DNA of 64,000 nt. Origin: Mastigias papua (taxonomy: Eukaryota; Cnidaria; Scyphozoa; Rhizostomeae; Mastigiidae). The stretch covers positions 14,489,324 through 14,553,323 of the forward strand of contig OZ025267.1 in the NCBI GenBank assembly GCA_964019165.1. The letters run 5' to 3'. Made by a program: the position numbers and the translations under genes. The notes below the pieces were generated by a model, which worked only from the letters and a program-made list of their open reading frames with translations, searched no databases and was not told the origin of the DNA. Positions 12,101 through 22,979 of this stretch are shown here, piece by piece (within the stretch, counting starts at the first letter, position 1; each line of letters begins with the position of its first letter).

Positions 12101-13986
12101 ACTTGTGGGTGGTTGTGGATGGTGTGGGAAGAAGAGGGGGTGGTTCTAATGCTAAAATGAGGACATCTGCAATTATATTTGCAAAACATCTCTTGCACAC
12201 AGTGTCACTACTGTTACGATATTTAGCCTTATTATTGCAGTTGATTATTTCGATTTTGTAAATGATCTTAGTATTATAAACAACCTTACTATGGCAAAAA
12301 ACCCTGCTATTGTGTCATACAATTCATTGCTATAAACAACTTTTTTACTTTAATAAAATAGTACAAATACAATCTGCTCTCTTATGTTGAGTCTGTGTTT
12401 GAGAGTTTACTCATGGTTGCCACTGAACATGAAAAGCAAAATTCAGACTTTTCCACAACCTACAAGAGAGGTGCCAGCCAATACAGACTGGGGGGGCTCT
12501 AGTTGGCTATACCCATTATGGGCCACACTCTTTGTGGCCACATTCAATATATTGCAAGGAGATTGATTAGCCTACTATTTCAGGGCAACAGCATGCAATA
12601 AAGACGTGGCAAAGGCATGATAAGTATGACTGATATGTGTCCACACACTAACCAAAAGTTATTCCCTGGCTTTTCCCTGACTTATATGCTTTTTCACAGT
12701 GTTCCTGGATGCTTCCAGGTTTTCACTGACTTTCCTAACAACTGGACAATTCTCCAGGTTTTCCAGGTTCTGTGACAACCATGTTACTAGTTATTTAACA
12801 CTATTTTCATATGTATCTTCTGACATTCATGATGTTACAACTACACCCCCTTTGCTTTCTGGCTTTAGTTTGGTATTTGCTGACCAAGTTAAATTAGAAA
12901 TTTGAAATATTAACTCAGACAATTGCATGAAATAGATTGGAAATATGCATAATATGGTAAGATTTTCATCAACTTTAATGTAACTTTATATACAATGCAG
13001 TTTGCATGGTAAGGCAGACTTTCCGGCCTCTGCAACCCCAAAACCTTGAGACTTCTACAAGTGACTTGAAAAAGCTTTGAAATGTAGGTCGTAGGCTGCG
13101 AGGTTGATACAGTGTTGAGAAAATATCACTTTTATGCGTGTGCCAAATCAATAAGTGCGATTTGTAGAGCACAACTGTAAAAACAATATCTAAAAGCAGC
13201 CTGATGCTTTGCCCATTGCTTATATATCGGTATGTTCTCTCTTTGTAGCTTTACTTTATGTAAGAATATTGAAACAGAAAGCTCAAAATAATGAGACTTT
13301 TGTGATCTCTAGGTATATGTGACGTATTGCTCTACAATCCTCGCCGAAATTAGTTGGAACACCAACGGTTTAGTCATCCAGGAGAACAACGTTATTCCTG
13401 TTTTACTGCCAGTGGAAAACTCTCTCCTGTTCATATTTCCCTCCCCCCCCCTCACCCCATCAAAAATGTTGATTTTTACGTCAGAAGTGACCATCTACCA
13501 GTAAATAGCGAAAAAAACCGTCAAAGTAAAACAATCTCGTCATACTTCTACACTGTATCAGAGGGAGGGATGGAGGAGGAGCAAAATTCTGTGACAATGT
13601 AGTAGGTGTTCCAACAAATTTGGCGAGGATTGTAGCTGTCACTCACTAAGATTGCTATTCATTGGCGAAAACCTTGAGATTATGAAACTAGGCCATGAGG
13701 TCATGAGATGGGATCTGAAAACGTCATTATCACGGCCAAACCGTGAGAGTTGGAAGGTCTGCAACGGTTGGTACTTCTATTGTCCAGAATTAAGACTTTT
13801 GCACATGATTTTACTCCACTTGAATTCAAATACCAAGAGCACAAATCCAAATGTCAATTTCTTCCATCAAATTCTATCAAAATCTGTAAACTTATTTTCT
13901 AAAAAAATTATACTACCTTGATTAAAACTCAGAGACTCCAAATACTTTGGTACTTTGAATTCTTCGCCAGTGCTGTCAACTTCCAT
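3177..13986 (-). CDS. WDR77: WDR77 / MEP50, WD40 subunit of the PRMT5 methylosome (complete, 9 exons)
   Basis: Exons 5' to 3' on the minus strand: 13986-13917, 11732-11405, 10897-10848, 10581-10511, 8943-8889, 5438-5373, 4924-4813, 3875-3804, 3300-3177. All introns are GT-AG and every phase joins, giving 948 nt = 315 residues plus stop (human about 342). Known: MEP50 binds PRMT5 and presents substrates such as Sm proteins and histones for symmetric arginine dimethylation. Seen: the segment with TEAG and TDSGAVDLW aligns with human TEAG and SDSGAVELW. Later blades give SGSWDGSVKIWD, SQDGNVFIYDIRDAQPAF, CSIAWHPSAARVAFG, DVNRIAFHHE, LLASISDD, HEDYIRGLAWD and a final WDGRV, in the family's order. 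Start: the first exon begins MEVDSTGEEFKVPKYLESL; no nearby upstream in-frame ATG was seen. Introns hold MITEs at 6.3, 9.0 and 13.3 kb. The exon order leaves no domain gap. Confidence 0.93.
6297..6573. mobile_element. MITE family A, copy 1 (in WDR77 intron 5)
   Basis: About 277 bp with inverted ends: the left end reads CCGCCAAAAGTTCGTAGGAC and the right end is its imperfect reverse complement (GTGTCTCAGAACTTTTGGCG). No coding capacity. The same ends recur at 40.86-41.13 and 63.44-63.71 kb. Confidence 0.7.
7620..8888. other. WDR77 intron 5 sequence; nothing recognised
   Basis: This part of the long intron between the exons at 8889-8943 and 5373-5438 holds no motif I recognise. A 137-codon minus-strand open frame at 8052-8465 has no recognisable domain and no supporting splice or codon evidence. 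Confidence 0.3.
9029..9527. mobile_element. Inverted-repeat element with C-rich blocks (in WDR77 intron 4)
   Basis: The left end (ACTCTCCAGGCTCTAATAGA, then a run of C) is matched in inverse at the right end (TCTATTAGAGACCGGAGAGA preceded by a run of C). Inside are repeated short units of the type TTCCAACCCCC plus GGCTATTAAGTTTTGGCA. No open frame of note. It looks like a non-autonomous DNA element of about 0.5 kb. Confidence 0.6.
13333..13634. mobile_element. MITE family B, copy 1 (in WDR77 intron 1)
   Basis: 302 bp including a TA at each edge. Left inverted repeat: CAATCCTCGCCGAAATTAGT followed by TGGAACACC; the right end is the near-exact reverse complement (GGTGTTCCAACAAATTTGGC...GATTG). 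Known: TA flanks are the target duplication of the Tc1/mariner superfamily. A closely similar copy in opposite orientation sits at 27761-28058. Confidence 0.8.
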
Positions 13987-14399
13987 ATTGCTTTCCCCTC
14001 CATGCACACATGGCACATGGCTTGGTGCTACGCAGTTACCCTTGGCGTGACCAATAAACTGTTCACATATTACGTCATCAGAGATGAGGAAGGGAAGGTT
14101 CCCAGAAATGCTTATGTTTGATCATGGGAGGAGAAGGGGGAGCTGGCATGTGGGCATAAGCAAATGACTTTTTTGAGTTCATCTCTTCATAGTTCTAAAC
14201 CTCATGTAGCTCTCGCTATGCTTATAGTAGTTATTATACATTGTAGAAACTGCTAGTTGTTTTTAGATAATGGCACGTGTTGCATTTGTGCTATAATGTA
14301 AGTAAGTATTTTAAAGCTTGTGCAAATGAACTATAGTCTAGCATTTTATCTAACGCCATGTTATGATAAAAATTAGGTCGCTAGCACAAAGCATCGGGG

Positions 14400-15300
14400 T
14401 AGATTTCATTTCATTTGATATATTTAACTATTGGGAGGTTAGCCCTTCAACAAGAGTACTGCTTTTCAACGGGCCCTCCCATACCATATAAGGAAATTTA
14501 CTTAAAACTTGCATGTGATGTGATGTGATGTGATGTGATGTGATGTGATGTGATGTGATGTGATGTGATGTGATGTGATGTGATGTGATGTGATGTGATG
14601 TGATGTGATGTGATGTGAAATTATTTTACATCGATTTTATTTCTAGTTTACAAATATACATATATATACACGTAAACTAATCTAAATCGATAACTAAATA
14701 ATCATAAATAAGGGATAAAAATATTTTGAATTCTATTTGCAGTCTAAATGAAAAGATACTAATTTCTATATATACATTTACATACACTGCATTTACAGTT
14801 AGGCCCCTCCCACTTTTTTAGCATATTTTTAAAGATATTTAGATTTTCTGCCGACTTCATATCATTTGGCAGTCTATTCCATACTTGTGGGCCTAGGGAT
14901 CGGAGGCTATTTGAACCAAAGGTGACTTGATTTGGTCTATAATGTTGTAAATTGTTGGTTCCTCTTAATGAGTAACTAGAAGATTTCACTTAGAAAATGT
15001 CTTGCATGAAGGAAGGGTTTAGTTTGTTCAGAGTTTTGAAAATTTCAATGCACAGAAATTTTAGTCGGAAAACACGCATAGTACACCTTCCAGACTTTGA
15101 AAGTAAAACGTCGTATGAACTAAGTTGGTTATTATATAAAAATCTAAGGGCACGTTCTTGGATTTTTTCAATTTTCTGCAAGGAATTTGCCGATGAAAAG
15201 TATCATACTAAAGGGCAATAACCAACATTAGAATAGATGAAGCTCTGGACAAGAATCTTCTTTTCATCAAAACCAACAAAACTCTGAAGTCTTTCTTAAA
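14400..15300 (-). mobile_element. 5'-truncated LINE: RT C-terminus plus 3' UTR
   Basis: Seen on the minus strand: FIYSNVGYCPLVYDTF (about 15250), KIEKIQERALRFLYNNQ, LNKLNPSFMQDIF, then an in-frame stop at about 14990, then GSNSLRSLGPQVWNRLPNDM and KCSVCKC. Known: this is the thumb/C-terminal part of CR1/Jockey/Rex-type RTs. Downstream of the frame the 3' region contains the (TCACA)n tract and ends in a segment with GGGCCCGTTG...AAATGAAATGAAATC, the kind of short-repeat tail seen at LINE 3' ends. The left part of the RT is missing, so this is a dead, truncated insertion. Confidence 0.8.
14513..14618. repeat. Pentanucleotide microsatellite (TGTGA)n, about 21 copies
   Basis: Uninterrupted TGTGA units. 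It lies inside what looks like the 3' UTR of the minus-strand LINE at 14.4-15.3 kb. Confidence 0.95.
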
Positions 15301-15319
15301 AGAATAATACAAACAAAAA

Positions 15320-15475
15320 AATATATGATAAAAATCATAACTTAACTATCTTGTTAATGTAGCTTAGGGTGGGTGCTTGCTCAGACTTAGCTGTAAGGCT
15401 TTTCCAGAGCGTTGCTCTTCTGTAAGAAAATGCTTTTTGGCCACCTATAGTTTTCTTTACAGGTAGCCTTAAGGT
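15320..15475 (-). mobile_element. Small LINE fragment (extreme RT C-terminus)
   Basis: The minus-strand translation includes GGQKAFSYRRATLWKSLTAK and QAPTLSYINKI, matching the usual 'RGAVLWNSLP...LSVFKSRL' ending of Jockey/CR1-like RT proteins. No catalytic region. It directly abuts the truncation point of the neighbouring LINE at about 15300. Confidence 0.6.
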
Positions 15476-15959
15476 GGGGGGGGGGGCGGGGTGAAGCAAA
15501 TGATGACATATTTCAGGAAAGAGTCAAATCAATAATCACAGTTGAATGCATGGGGGAAGGAGATGTCTAAAATGACATAATATGATTATGACTTAATATG
15601 TGAATGGTCCCTAAGGCCAGATAAGCCCGCAAATTTCAAATGGTACCATTACTATGTGGCATATGTACTTTTATGCAGTCAGGAAGCCAACTTTGAAAAT
15701 GCAGGGATTAACAATGACTGGAGAGGATAGGAGTCCATAGCCACACCCTTTAGCTTCTAGGATAGCGCCTTTTCTAACTTTGGGGATATGTCCTTTCTAG
15801 AAATAGAAGGATCCATGACATAATTTTTAAGAAACTTCAATAGCCTGTATGAAATTTTGTACGAACACAACTTGCCACAGTTTCAAGGAAGTGGGAACGT
15901 GAGTGGGGCTGTTACTCCTCTCTTATGACATGTGAACATGTGAACTTGTGAACAAATCA

Positions 15960-17560
15960 TTTGAGCTAAATACCTTTCCCAACAACCTAAAAAAGTCTGA
16001 TGTGGCACTGGCCTTTAAAGCAGATGATCCAACTTGTAAGAAAAGTTTGAAACCAATAAGTGTCTTGTCTGCCGTATCAAAAGTATTTGAAAAACTAATG
16101 CATTCACAAATACTGCCTTTGACATAACGGAAGTTGTCAAGCCTTTAGGTGGCATCAGGGAAGAACAACACGCTATTTTACGAGTGAAACAGCGCAAAAA
16201 TGCTTAAACGACAAAGGCGTGATAGGAAAGGTGCTAACTGACTTATCAAAAGCATATCACTGCCTATGATGTGATTTCCTCGTTGCAAAACTTCATGCAT
16301 ATGGCTTCGGCCTGTCTAGCCTCCAATTGATATATAGCTACTTAACATCAAGAAAGCAAGGAGTAAAGATAAAGTCAACATATAGCAGCTAGCTCGATAT
16401 TAAATCAGGTGTCCCTCAAGGATCTGTATTAGGCCTTTTGCTGTTCACTATTTTCGTTAAAAACATCTCCTGTGTAAAAGAGGGTACTGAGGTCTACAAT
16501 TTGCTAGTGAGAATGCAAGTTATGCACTTTCTCGCGGTGTCAAATCAACGATTGCTAAATTAGAAATTGATGTTCATAATGGCTTGCGCCAGATTTTATG
16601 GTGGCGAGTCCAAGAAAATTTCAGGTAACGTTTTTGGGTTTTGCAAAGAACCAACATTTGCTTTTAGAAATTAATAGTGAAGCAGTGAGGTGAAATTACT
16701 TAGTGTCATAATTGATTTAAAGATGAACTTTAAAAGCCTTATCAAAGCTCTAAGTTTGAAAGCTAGAGCAAAAGTAATCGCATTTGCTAGGGTTGCTGGA
16801 TGTAAGATTTCCAAAAGGCAAAATTATTGTACAAATCTTTCGTTGCATCAACTTTCAAATACCACCCTTTGATTTTGATTTTCCGAGGAAAAGCAGCAAA
16901 TGACAATATAGATATAGTATACCTCAGGGTACCACGTAAGGATCATGAATCTACGTTTGAAGTTCTACGAGCAAAGAACAATGGAACAACTATTTACGTC
17001 CAAAACCTACGTGCGCTTATGATTGAGGTATACAAAACACTTAATTGTATCAGCCCTTCTTTCATGCAAGAGTATTTCATAAGAAAAGACACAAAATATG
17101 ACCTAAGAACAAAAGATGTACAAGAAATTTTTATGTGAAAAGTCTGTTGGTACTACAGAACTTCACTACAGCACAAAAAAGCGGTACCATGTTTTAACCA
17201 TACTGAAAAGCCTTTTTCTCGTAATAAAAAATTTTTAATATGAAAAGCGTCATTAACGGTATTGACTCCATTAGGTTCCAGACAGAATATTGTGGAACAG
17301 TATGCCTGATATAATCAAGAGTGCCTCGATAGCTACTATATTCAAAAGGGACGTAAAAAATTGGATTGGAGAGAAATGCAAGTGTAAAATTTGTAAATAA
17401 TGATTATTAGTAGTTTTTTCTTATATTGTATTGTAGAATAGGGTTCTTTTTCGCTAAACATTGTACATAGTTGGTATAAATTAGCCCACATTATTGTAAT
17501 GTAGAGCTATGGTAAGAAGCCAACTTGAAATAAATAGATTATGATAATTAATATACACTC
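15960..17560 (+). mobile_element. Heavily decayed LINE reverse transcriptase
   Basis: Plus-strand pieces in several frames: KSLKPISVLSAVSKVFEKLM (about 16050-16105), FLVAKLHAYGFGLSSLQLIY (about 16275), SGVPQGSVLGLLLFTIF (about 16405, RT motif B), then thumb pieces ending LNCISPSFMQEYF (17040). Several stops and frameshifts intervene, and the YADD box is not recoverable. After the coding part comes an A/T-rich 3' region to about 17560. The order matches the better-preserved copy at 18.8-20.4 kb, in the opposite orientation. Confidence 0.8.
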
Positions 17561-18790
17561 ATAGCACTGCCACACCTCTCCTCTATGCATTTCCTATATA
17601 ACTGTATTTTGGCAGTCCTGGATAAGCAAATCTTGCTACTTTTCAACCTTGCCTATACTCTTATGTTGTGTTACCGAGACTAACTCACCCCTTTCTTGGT
17701 GTAACACGTGTGTGAGTGTGCGTGAATGGGGCAACTGTGGGCGCCTGGGGAGAATCCCGAAAGAAAATTCTTAAAGCCACTACTACTAAATCTAAGCAAA
17801 ACGCAGAGCTTCATTCTAACGACCATCAATAACCTGTATGTATGAATATAGAATGTGAAGCTAAGTTTCCAGTCATAAAAATAATTTTACTATTGTTCAT
17901 TCTCTTTTTAATGTGATCTTATCAATAAATTACAGAAATATACCTAAGTAAGCAATAAGAACAAACGAAATATATATATTCATTAGTAATCGTCATTATT
18001 ACGGTCTTACCTCGAAAATAGGCAGTTGATTATGGTTTTGTATTAAATGAATTTTTTAACCTTTTTTGAATCAGCTTATTTTTGAGATGCATTTTGAGAG
18101 CGGTATAAAGGAATGTGACAAGGACATTTTATATTGCTTGCAGTTCCTAGAAGAGGATTTTCACATTTCTTGCAAAATCCCCTTAGAGAGCTAAGTTTTG
18201 TAGTATGATATCAATGCCCTTTTTCAAAACGTCCAGTAAACCTTTGATAAAAATTTACTCTGCTCGCTTGAAAGGCCGACCTATTTTCGAGGAAAAAGGA
18301 CAGACATTATCTAGTTCTGATTTTCCAAGGATCTATAACGGTCTGTATTTAAGGCCTAACCAGAGACATACACAGAGGTGCCATTCTTGCAGGCACTTGA
18401 TAGAGTTACCTGCAGGGGTCAATCAAAAGACAGTAAAATAGATACTGAAGTACAGTGTATACGAAAGTCTCCTTAACTTGAAATCTAGCGGAGTAAGCAA
18501 CAATTTTCTATTTAAATAACGAAACTTCTTCGAAGTTATAACGTTCTGTTCCTGACGGCATTACTTCCAATACGTGTAGCTACGCAGAAGAGCTTTTCTG
18601 GGCCTAGGGTGGAAAAAATAGCATTTCTTTCAGGTAATTAAAACTGGTAGAATAAAACATAAAAACTAAAGAATTATTTCACTACTCGACTTTTTTGTAA
18701 GAAAATCAATTTTTCCCCTGAGCTTCAATTTCTTAACTATCCAGACATTAGGGCTGAGGTTTTCTAAAGATTTTTTTAACTTTCACTGAC
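17561..18790. other. Intergenic stretch; possible small inverted-repeat element
   Basis: No gene recognised. A 14-base inverted match (CCTCGAAAATAGG at about 18009 and its complement at about 18281-18294) could be the ends of a 285-bp element, but this is weak. A 78-codon plus-strand frame at 18205-18441 has no recognisable domain. Confidence 0.3.
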
Positions 18791-18801
18791 ATAACCAGGC
18801 T

Positions 18802-18825
18802 AATTATTATTATTATTATTATTAA
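18802..18825. repeat. (ATT)n tract, 3' tail of the minus-strand LINE
   Basis: About seven ATT units on the plus strand (AAT on the LINE sense strand), right after the LINE 3' UTR. This supports the element's 3' boundary at about 18803. Confidence 0.8.
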
Positions 18826-20409
18826 TACTTTAATATAAAGTTGGCTTTTCGAAATAGCTAAAAATAAAAGCTAATTAAGGCCAACTATTTACAAAAAGGT
18901 ATACAAAAGAAATACATAATAAAATTATTTTACAAATAACCTAGACCATATATAAAAGGTTTGCAAATCCTACAGTTGCAATGTTTGCATTTTGTTGTCT
19001 TAAGATGTTTCTTAAAAATAGTCAAAGAGTCTGAAGTTTTCACTTCTACGGGTAATTTTGCCCATACTCTTTGACCCATGAACCTTACGGCATCTGTGCC
19101 ATAGCATGTGGTTCTCACTATTGGTAGGTTTAAATTGCTAGAGCTTCTTAGCTGATACGGCATTGACTTTTCTTCAAAAATATCCATCATAAACGAAGGA
19201 TTTAAGTGATTCCTTGTTTTGTAAATTTCAACCATAAACAACTGTAGGTTCTTCTGATGAATAGATACCGAATTATCATTTTCTAACAATTTCTCGTAAG
19301 GAGAATTGTTGTCTTTGTATGCGATTCGAAGAGCCCTTTCCTGTATCCTGTTTATCTTGTTATTAATATTTTTGTCATGGAACATCCAAATTAGAGGGCA
19401 GTAGCTGAATTGTGACATTATGAAAGTGTTCATCATCAATTTTAATTTCTTGGGTTCCATGAAAATTGAAATGCGAGATAGAGCATGCAGTTTCTGGCTG
19501 GCCTTTTTACAAAGAGTTTGCAAATGAGTTTTAAAGTTAAGTTTTGTATCTAGTATAACTCCCAGTAATGTTTCTTCATCACTTTCTTCTATTACCGCCT
19601 TACCTACATGTAATTTCATCTTATCTTTTTTCTCGCCAAATATCATAAAATGACATTTGTCCGCATTTAGTTTCATGTAGTTTTCAGGATACCAGGTTGA
19701 TAGATGGGTGGCATCTTGCTCTAGCCCATCAATGACATTGTTGATCTCAGAGTCGCATATACAGAGAGTGGTATCGTCTGCATAGTTGCATATTTCGGCT
19801 CTATTCATCAGAAGAAAAAGGTCATTAATATACACGTTAAATAGAAGAGGCCCTAACACTGACCCCTGCGGGACTCCTTTTTGAACTACTTTCCAAGTGC
19901 TAAACGACTCATTAATTTTAACTCGTTGTCTCCTTTGTGACAAATAGCTGTGAATCATAAGTAAAGCACCTCTACCAAAACCATAGGCATGCAATTTTAC
20001 TATCAGCAATTCATGGTCTATGCAGTCGAAGGCTTTTGATAGATCCATTAATAAAGCACCTGCAATGCCTCCCTTGTCTAGGGTCATTTTACAGGTTTCC
20101 AAAAATCGTAGGAGAGCGTGCTGTGTGTTATAGCCTTTCCTGAAGCCACAAAGCAAAGACGACAAAAAGTTCCCAGCGAAGGGCATTATCTGGTCATATA
20201 ATAGTCGTTCAAAGATTTTTGAAGTCGCGTTCAAAGACCCTACCAGAAAAGACAGGCTTTATAGTTTTCCAAAACTTTCGACTGTCACCAAGGTTTTTGA
20301 GATCAAGATTTTGGTAATAGTTGCGTTTAGTTTCGCGTAGAAGTTTAACGCATCTGTTCCTTTGTTCGCGTAGAAGTTTAAGGCTAAAAGAGGTTACCAA
20401 TTTTTTCAA
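18803..20409 (-). mobile_element. LINE with an open 434-codon RT frame, internally deleted
   Basis: The minus-strand frame 20234-18930 encodes 434 residues of RT: MDLSKAFDCIDHELL (catalytic Asp at about residue 64, motif A), VPQGSVLGPLLFNVYINDL (residues 121-139, motif B), NYADDTT (Asp 153 and 154, motif C), then a thumb ending KTTKCKHCNCRICKPF, a Cys/His-rich C-terminus. Just upstream, 20409-20209 encodes the linker LREQRNRCVKLLRETKRNYY and RKFWKTIKPVFS, which normally lies ahead of the RT. The first RT blocks between them are missing, so an internal deletion has joined linker and RT in different frames. No endonuclease domain is present. The 3' end runs into an (AAT)n tract, a typical LINE tail. 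Catalytic residues look intact, but the element cannot be autonomous. Confidence 0.9.
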
Positions 20410-20559
20410 AACAATTTGACCTCTGTTATCTAGCTTGGGATTATGAACCTCCTTTTCTTAGAAACTTAGTTCTTATAAAAAGGAACAAGCAACTTCAATA
20501 TGCTAATGAGTGATTCCACTACTTCGTGCGATACAAGTTTTTGTTAGTATAAGAAAAAA

Positions 20560-21985
20560 TTTATATGAAAATGAGGCTCAAAGGGCCAAAATCTTAAAAT
20601 ACGTTTAGAAAATCTCATGGTTGCAGTTCCAAAGTTCATCTGTTTACGTGCCAGAAATCGATATTAATTCATTATTTGCAACCTCCTTTACAAAGATCGA
20701 AACTTTTCTTTGATGATTCTTTGATTCCAGTAAGCGTTAAGACGACCTTAAGAAAATTGCAGGGTTAATTTCGGGAAAAGCTTAGAAAACTGAGGCTCAG
20801 GCAAAAAAGTCATTTTCTTGTAAAAGAAACGTGTACTCTTTTTCGTCAGACATTCATCATAGTATCAAACATTTGGATAAACACGTTAGGTGAATCTAAT
20901 GGTATAGACAAGTGAAGATGAATTAACGTGGCAAAGGAATACTGGGTTAAATTGGCCACATTGTTTAGCCATTTGATACCGACTCCCCCCTAGTTTAGTC
21001 AAACTCTTTCTGTCTACATCAGAGGTCTCAAACTCAAATTACATGGCGACCGCAGGAAAAAAGAGGGTGGGCAGCGTTAAGCAATCCGCAAAAACTGCAC
21101 TGAAAGCATCTGGCATTATCAAATCCGCAAGATACCAAATATCGATTTCTAGCGCCTAAAACAGATGAAATTTGAAACTTAAGCCTTGTGATTTTCTTAA
21201 CATTTTCTTAAGAATTTGGCCTTTTTGAGCCTGAAAGAATTAAATGAAATTGTCTACAATTGCCCAACTAAAACAAGGGCAGCGAAAAAATTTCCTCAAA
21301 ACATCAACTATTTTATTATTGGTGAGCGCTGCACATCCCCAACCCCCACTAGCTTTGTCCCTGATCCGTAGTTCCCATGACATGTTTCTCATTGCACAAG
21401 AGAAACCTTCTATTTGCAAGAGGTGGTGAGAATCCACTAAAAAGGAACTAAAGGACCGATTAATACTTTCTTCCGTAATTATCTTATGGACCTCCAAATT
21501 TAATCATGGAGACTTCAAGTGTCTGGTGGGCCACGAGCTTGAGACTCCTGGTCTACGTAAAGCCAGGTTTTTGAGTTCTTTATGTAGACGGATTCCAAGA
21601 CACTCAAAAGCAATTTTAGCTTATGTCTCTACCACATTTTGAGAATAGGGGCCTATGGGGAGTGTAGCACACCCCAATAATGTAAATAGTAGATTTTATG
21701 GGCAATTTTTTGGCTACTCATTCATTAATAGGGCACTGGAGAATTTCATTTAAGTCGTTCTTTCATAGAGAGTCTTTACAATTGCCTCAGGAAGACATTG
21801 TCTGGCTTATTTTAGAAATCCAATTATATGTAAAACTTTGTCTGTGACTGTTATTCGAACCTCATAAAGTGAGATTTTCGTCTATTTGAACACCTAGATA
21901 CTTTATCACATACAAATTTTACGTTTTCCTTACGAACAGAAGGTAGGTAAGTTAAGTCTGCTGTTTCGAGACATTTCTTCCTTTG
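20560..21985 (-). mobile_element. Decayed LINE fragment split by a hAT-like insertion
   Basis: On the minus strand from about 21935 one reads KYLGVQIDENLTL, the conserved block after the RT palm of Jockey/CR1-like elements, followed by degraded sequence to about 21560. On the other side of the hAT-like element (21020-21550) the minus strand reads RKSLTKLGGSRYQM near 21000, which fits the C-terminal 'TSL...GAKLWN' region. The lower limit near 20560 is a guess. Confidence 0.5.
21020..21550. mobile_element. hAT-like non-autonomous DNA transposon with 8-bp target duplication
   Basis: Left end CAGAGGTCTCAAACTC; right end GAGCTTGAGACTCCTG, its near reverse complement. Known: CAGNGGTCTCAAACTC is the typical end of Charlie-like hAT elements, which make 8-bp target duplications. 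Flanks: GTCTACAT at 21012-21019 and GTCTACGT at 21551-21558, one mismatch. Length 531 bp. No transposase frame; short open frames inside have no recognisable domain. Confidence 0.85.
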
Positions 21986-22121
21986 TTTCGTAACTGTAAC
22001 GCTGCAGTGTTACACAAAGAGACAATTAATTCAAATTCACAAAACTAAATTACATAGTTTATCACAGCAAATCTATGCACATTAAACAAAAGAGATATTG
22101 AGCTAGGGTGTAGATCAGGAC

Positions 22122-22705
22122 TTCAAACGTTAATCTTTTTATCAACTTTCTTACTCCTCAAAAATCCAGTACTGTGTGCTCTCTCCTTTTTTGATAAAAG
22201 TATCTGATACTCCAGCTTAGAGAGCATTTCCACTGCATGAAGCACAATTATGGCTTTGTCCAAAAGCGATGAAAGCAAGACTAAATTTTGGTGACAATAG
22301 ACTTGCACGAAATGCTAGCAGATACAATACTTTGCATATAATGAAAACAGGCAACATTGGACAGTTCCCTCTAGTAGAGCTACAGCTATTGGCATAATAG
22401 TGCATTGCGAGAAAGAGGACATTGTTCTCAATTTCTTCGGCAGTTTGTTTTGTTCACTGATAGTTCTCTTCTCATCTATAAGATGGTGTAAGCACTCCTT
22501 ATTTAAGACATGTGTTTCCTGTAATAATCTTCAACAGTTAGTCTAGTTGAAAAGCAACTGTAGAGAGATTTTATAGGGAGAAATCGTATTACCTCAACAG
22601 ATGAACTATCCGAAGCTGTTGAAGCACTTGAAATCCCTATCTCGAAGCTGTCGCATTGATCGTTGTTGTCTTCTTCCAAATCGTATTCACGTTGCTTAAC
22701 CAATC
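22122..22705 (-). CDS. Possible exons of an unidentified gene
   Basis: Two minus-strand stretches look exon-like. The first, 22705 to about 22591, follows a TATATGCAG acceptor, encodes an acidic, serine-rich piece (VKQREYDLEEDNND ... SSASTASDSSSVE) and ends at GAG|GTAATA. The second, about 22294 down to 22122, follows an AATTTAG acceptor and encodes a helical, Lys-rich end with LLDKAIIVLHAVEMLSKLEY and a terminal KKVDKKINV before TGA. Their phases do not join directly (0 versus 1), so an extra exon would be needed, or one or both are chance. I recognise no family and found no further exons; the DNA upstream is LINE sequence. Low confidence. Confidence 0.25.
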
Positions 22706-22979
22706 TAGTTCTCTGCATATAAGGAGAATTGCAATCTATGAAAAACTTTGGAACATTTTGACTGTATTACACACATCCTAAACCCAACTATTTTTACACT
22801 TTGTATCTCAGCTTATTGTAACATTTCTTTCACATATTTCAAATAGTCTATCTAACGTGTGCAATAGCACGAGACGCCCAACTCGCAGCCACAGAGAACA
22901 TGCCTCTTTTGTAACCTTCCTCTTCTGTATATCATGCTCTGCACAGGTTTGTGCATTGAGCAGCATTATCTTGTCAGTA

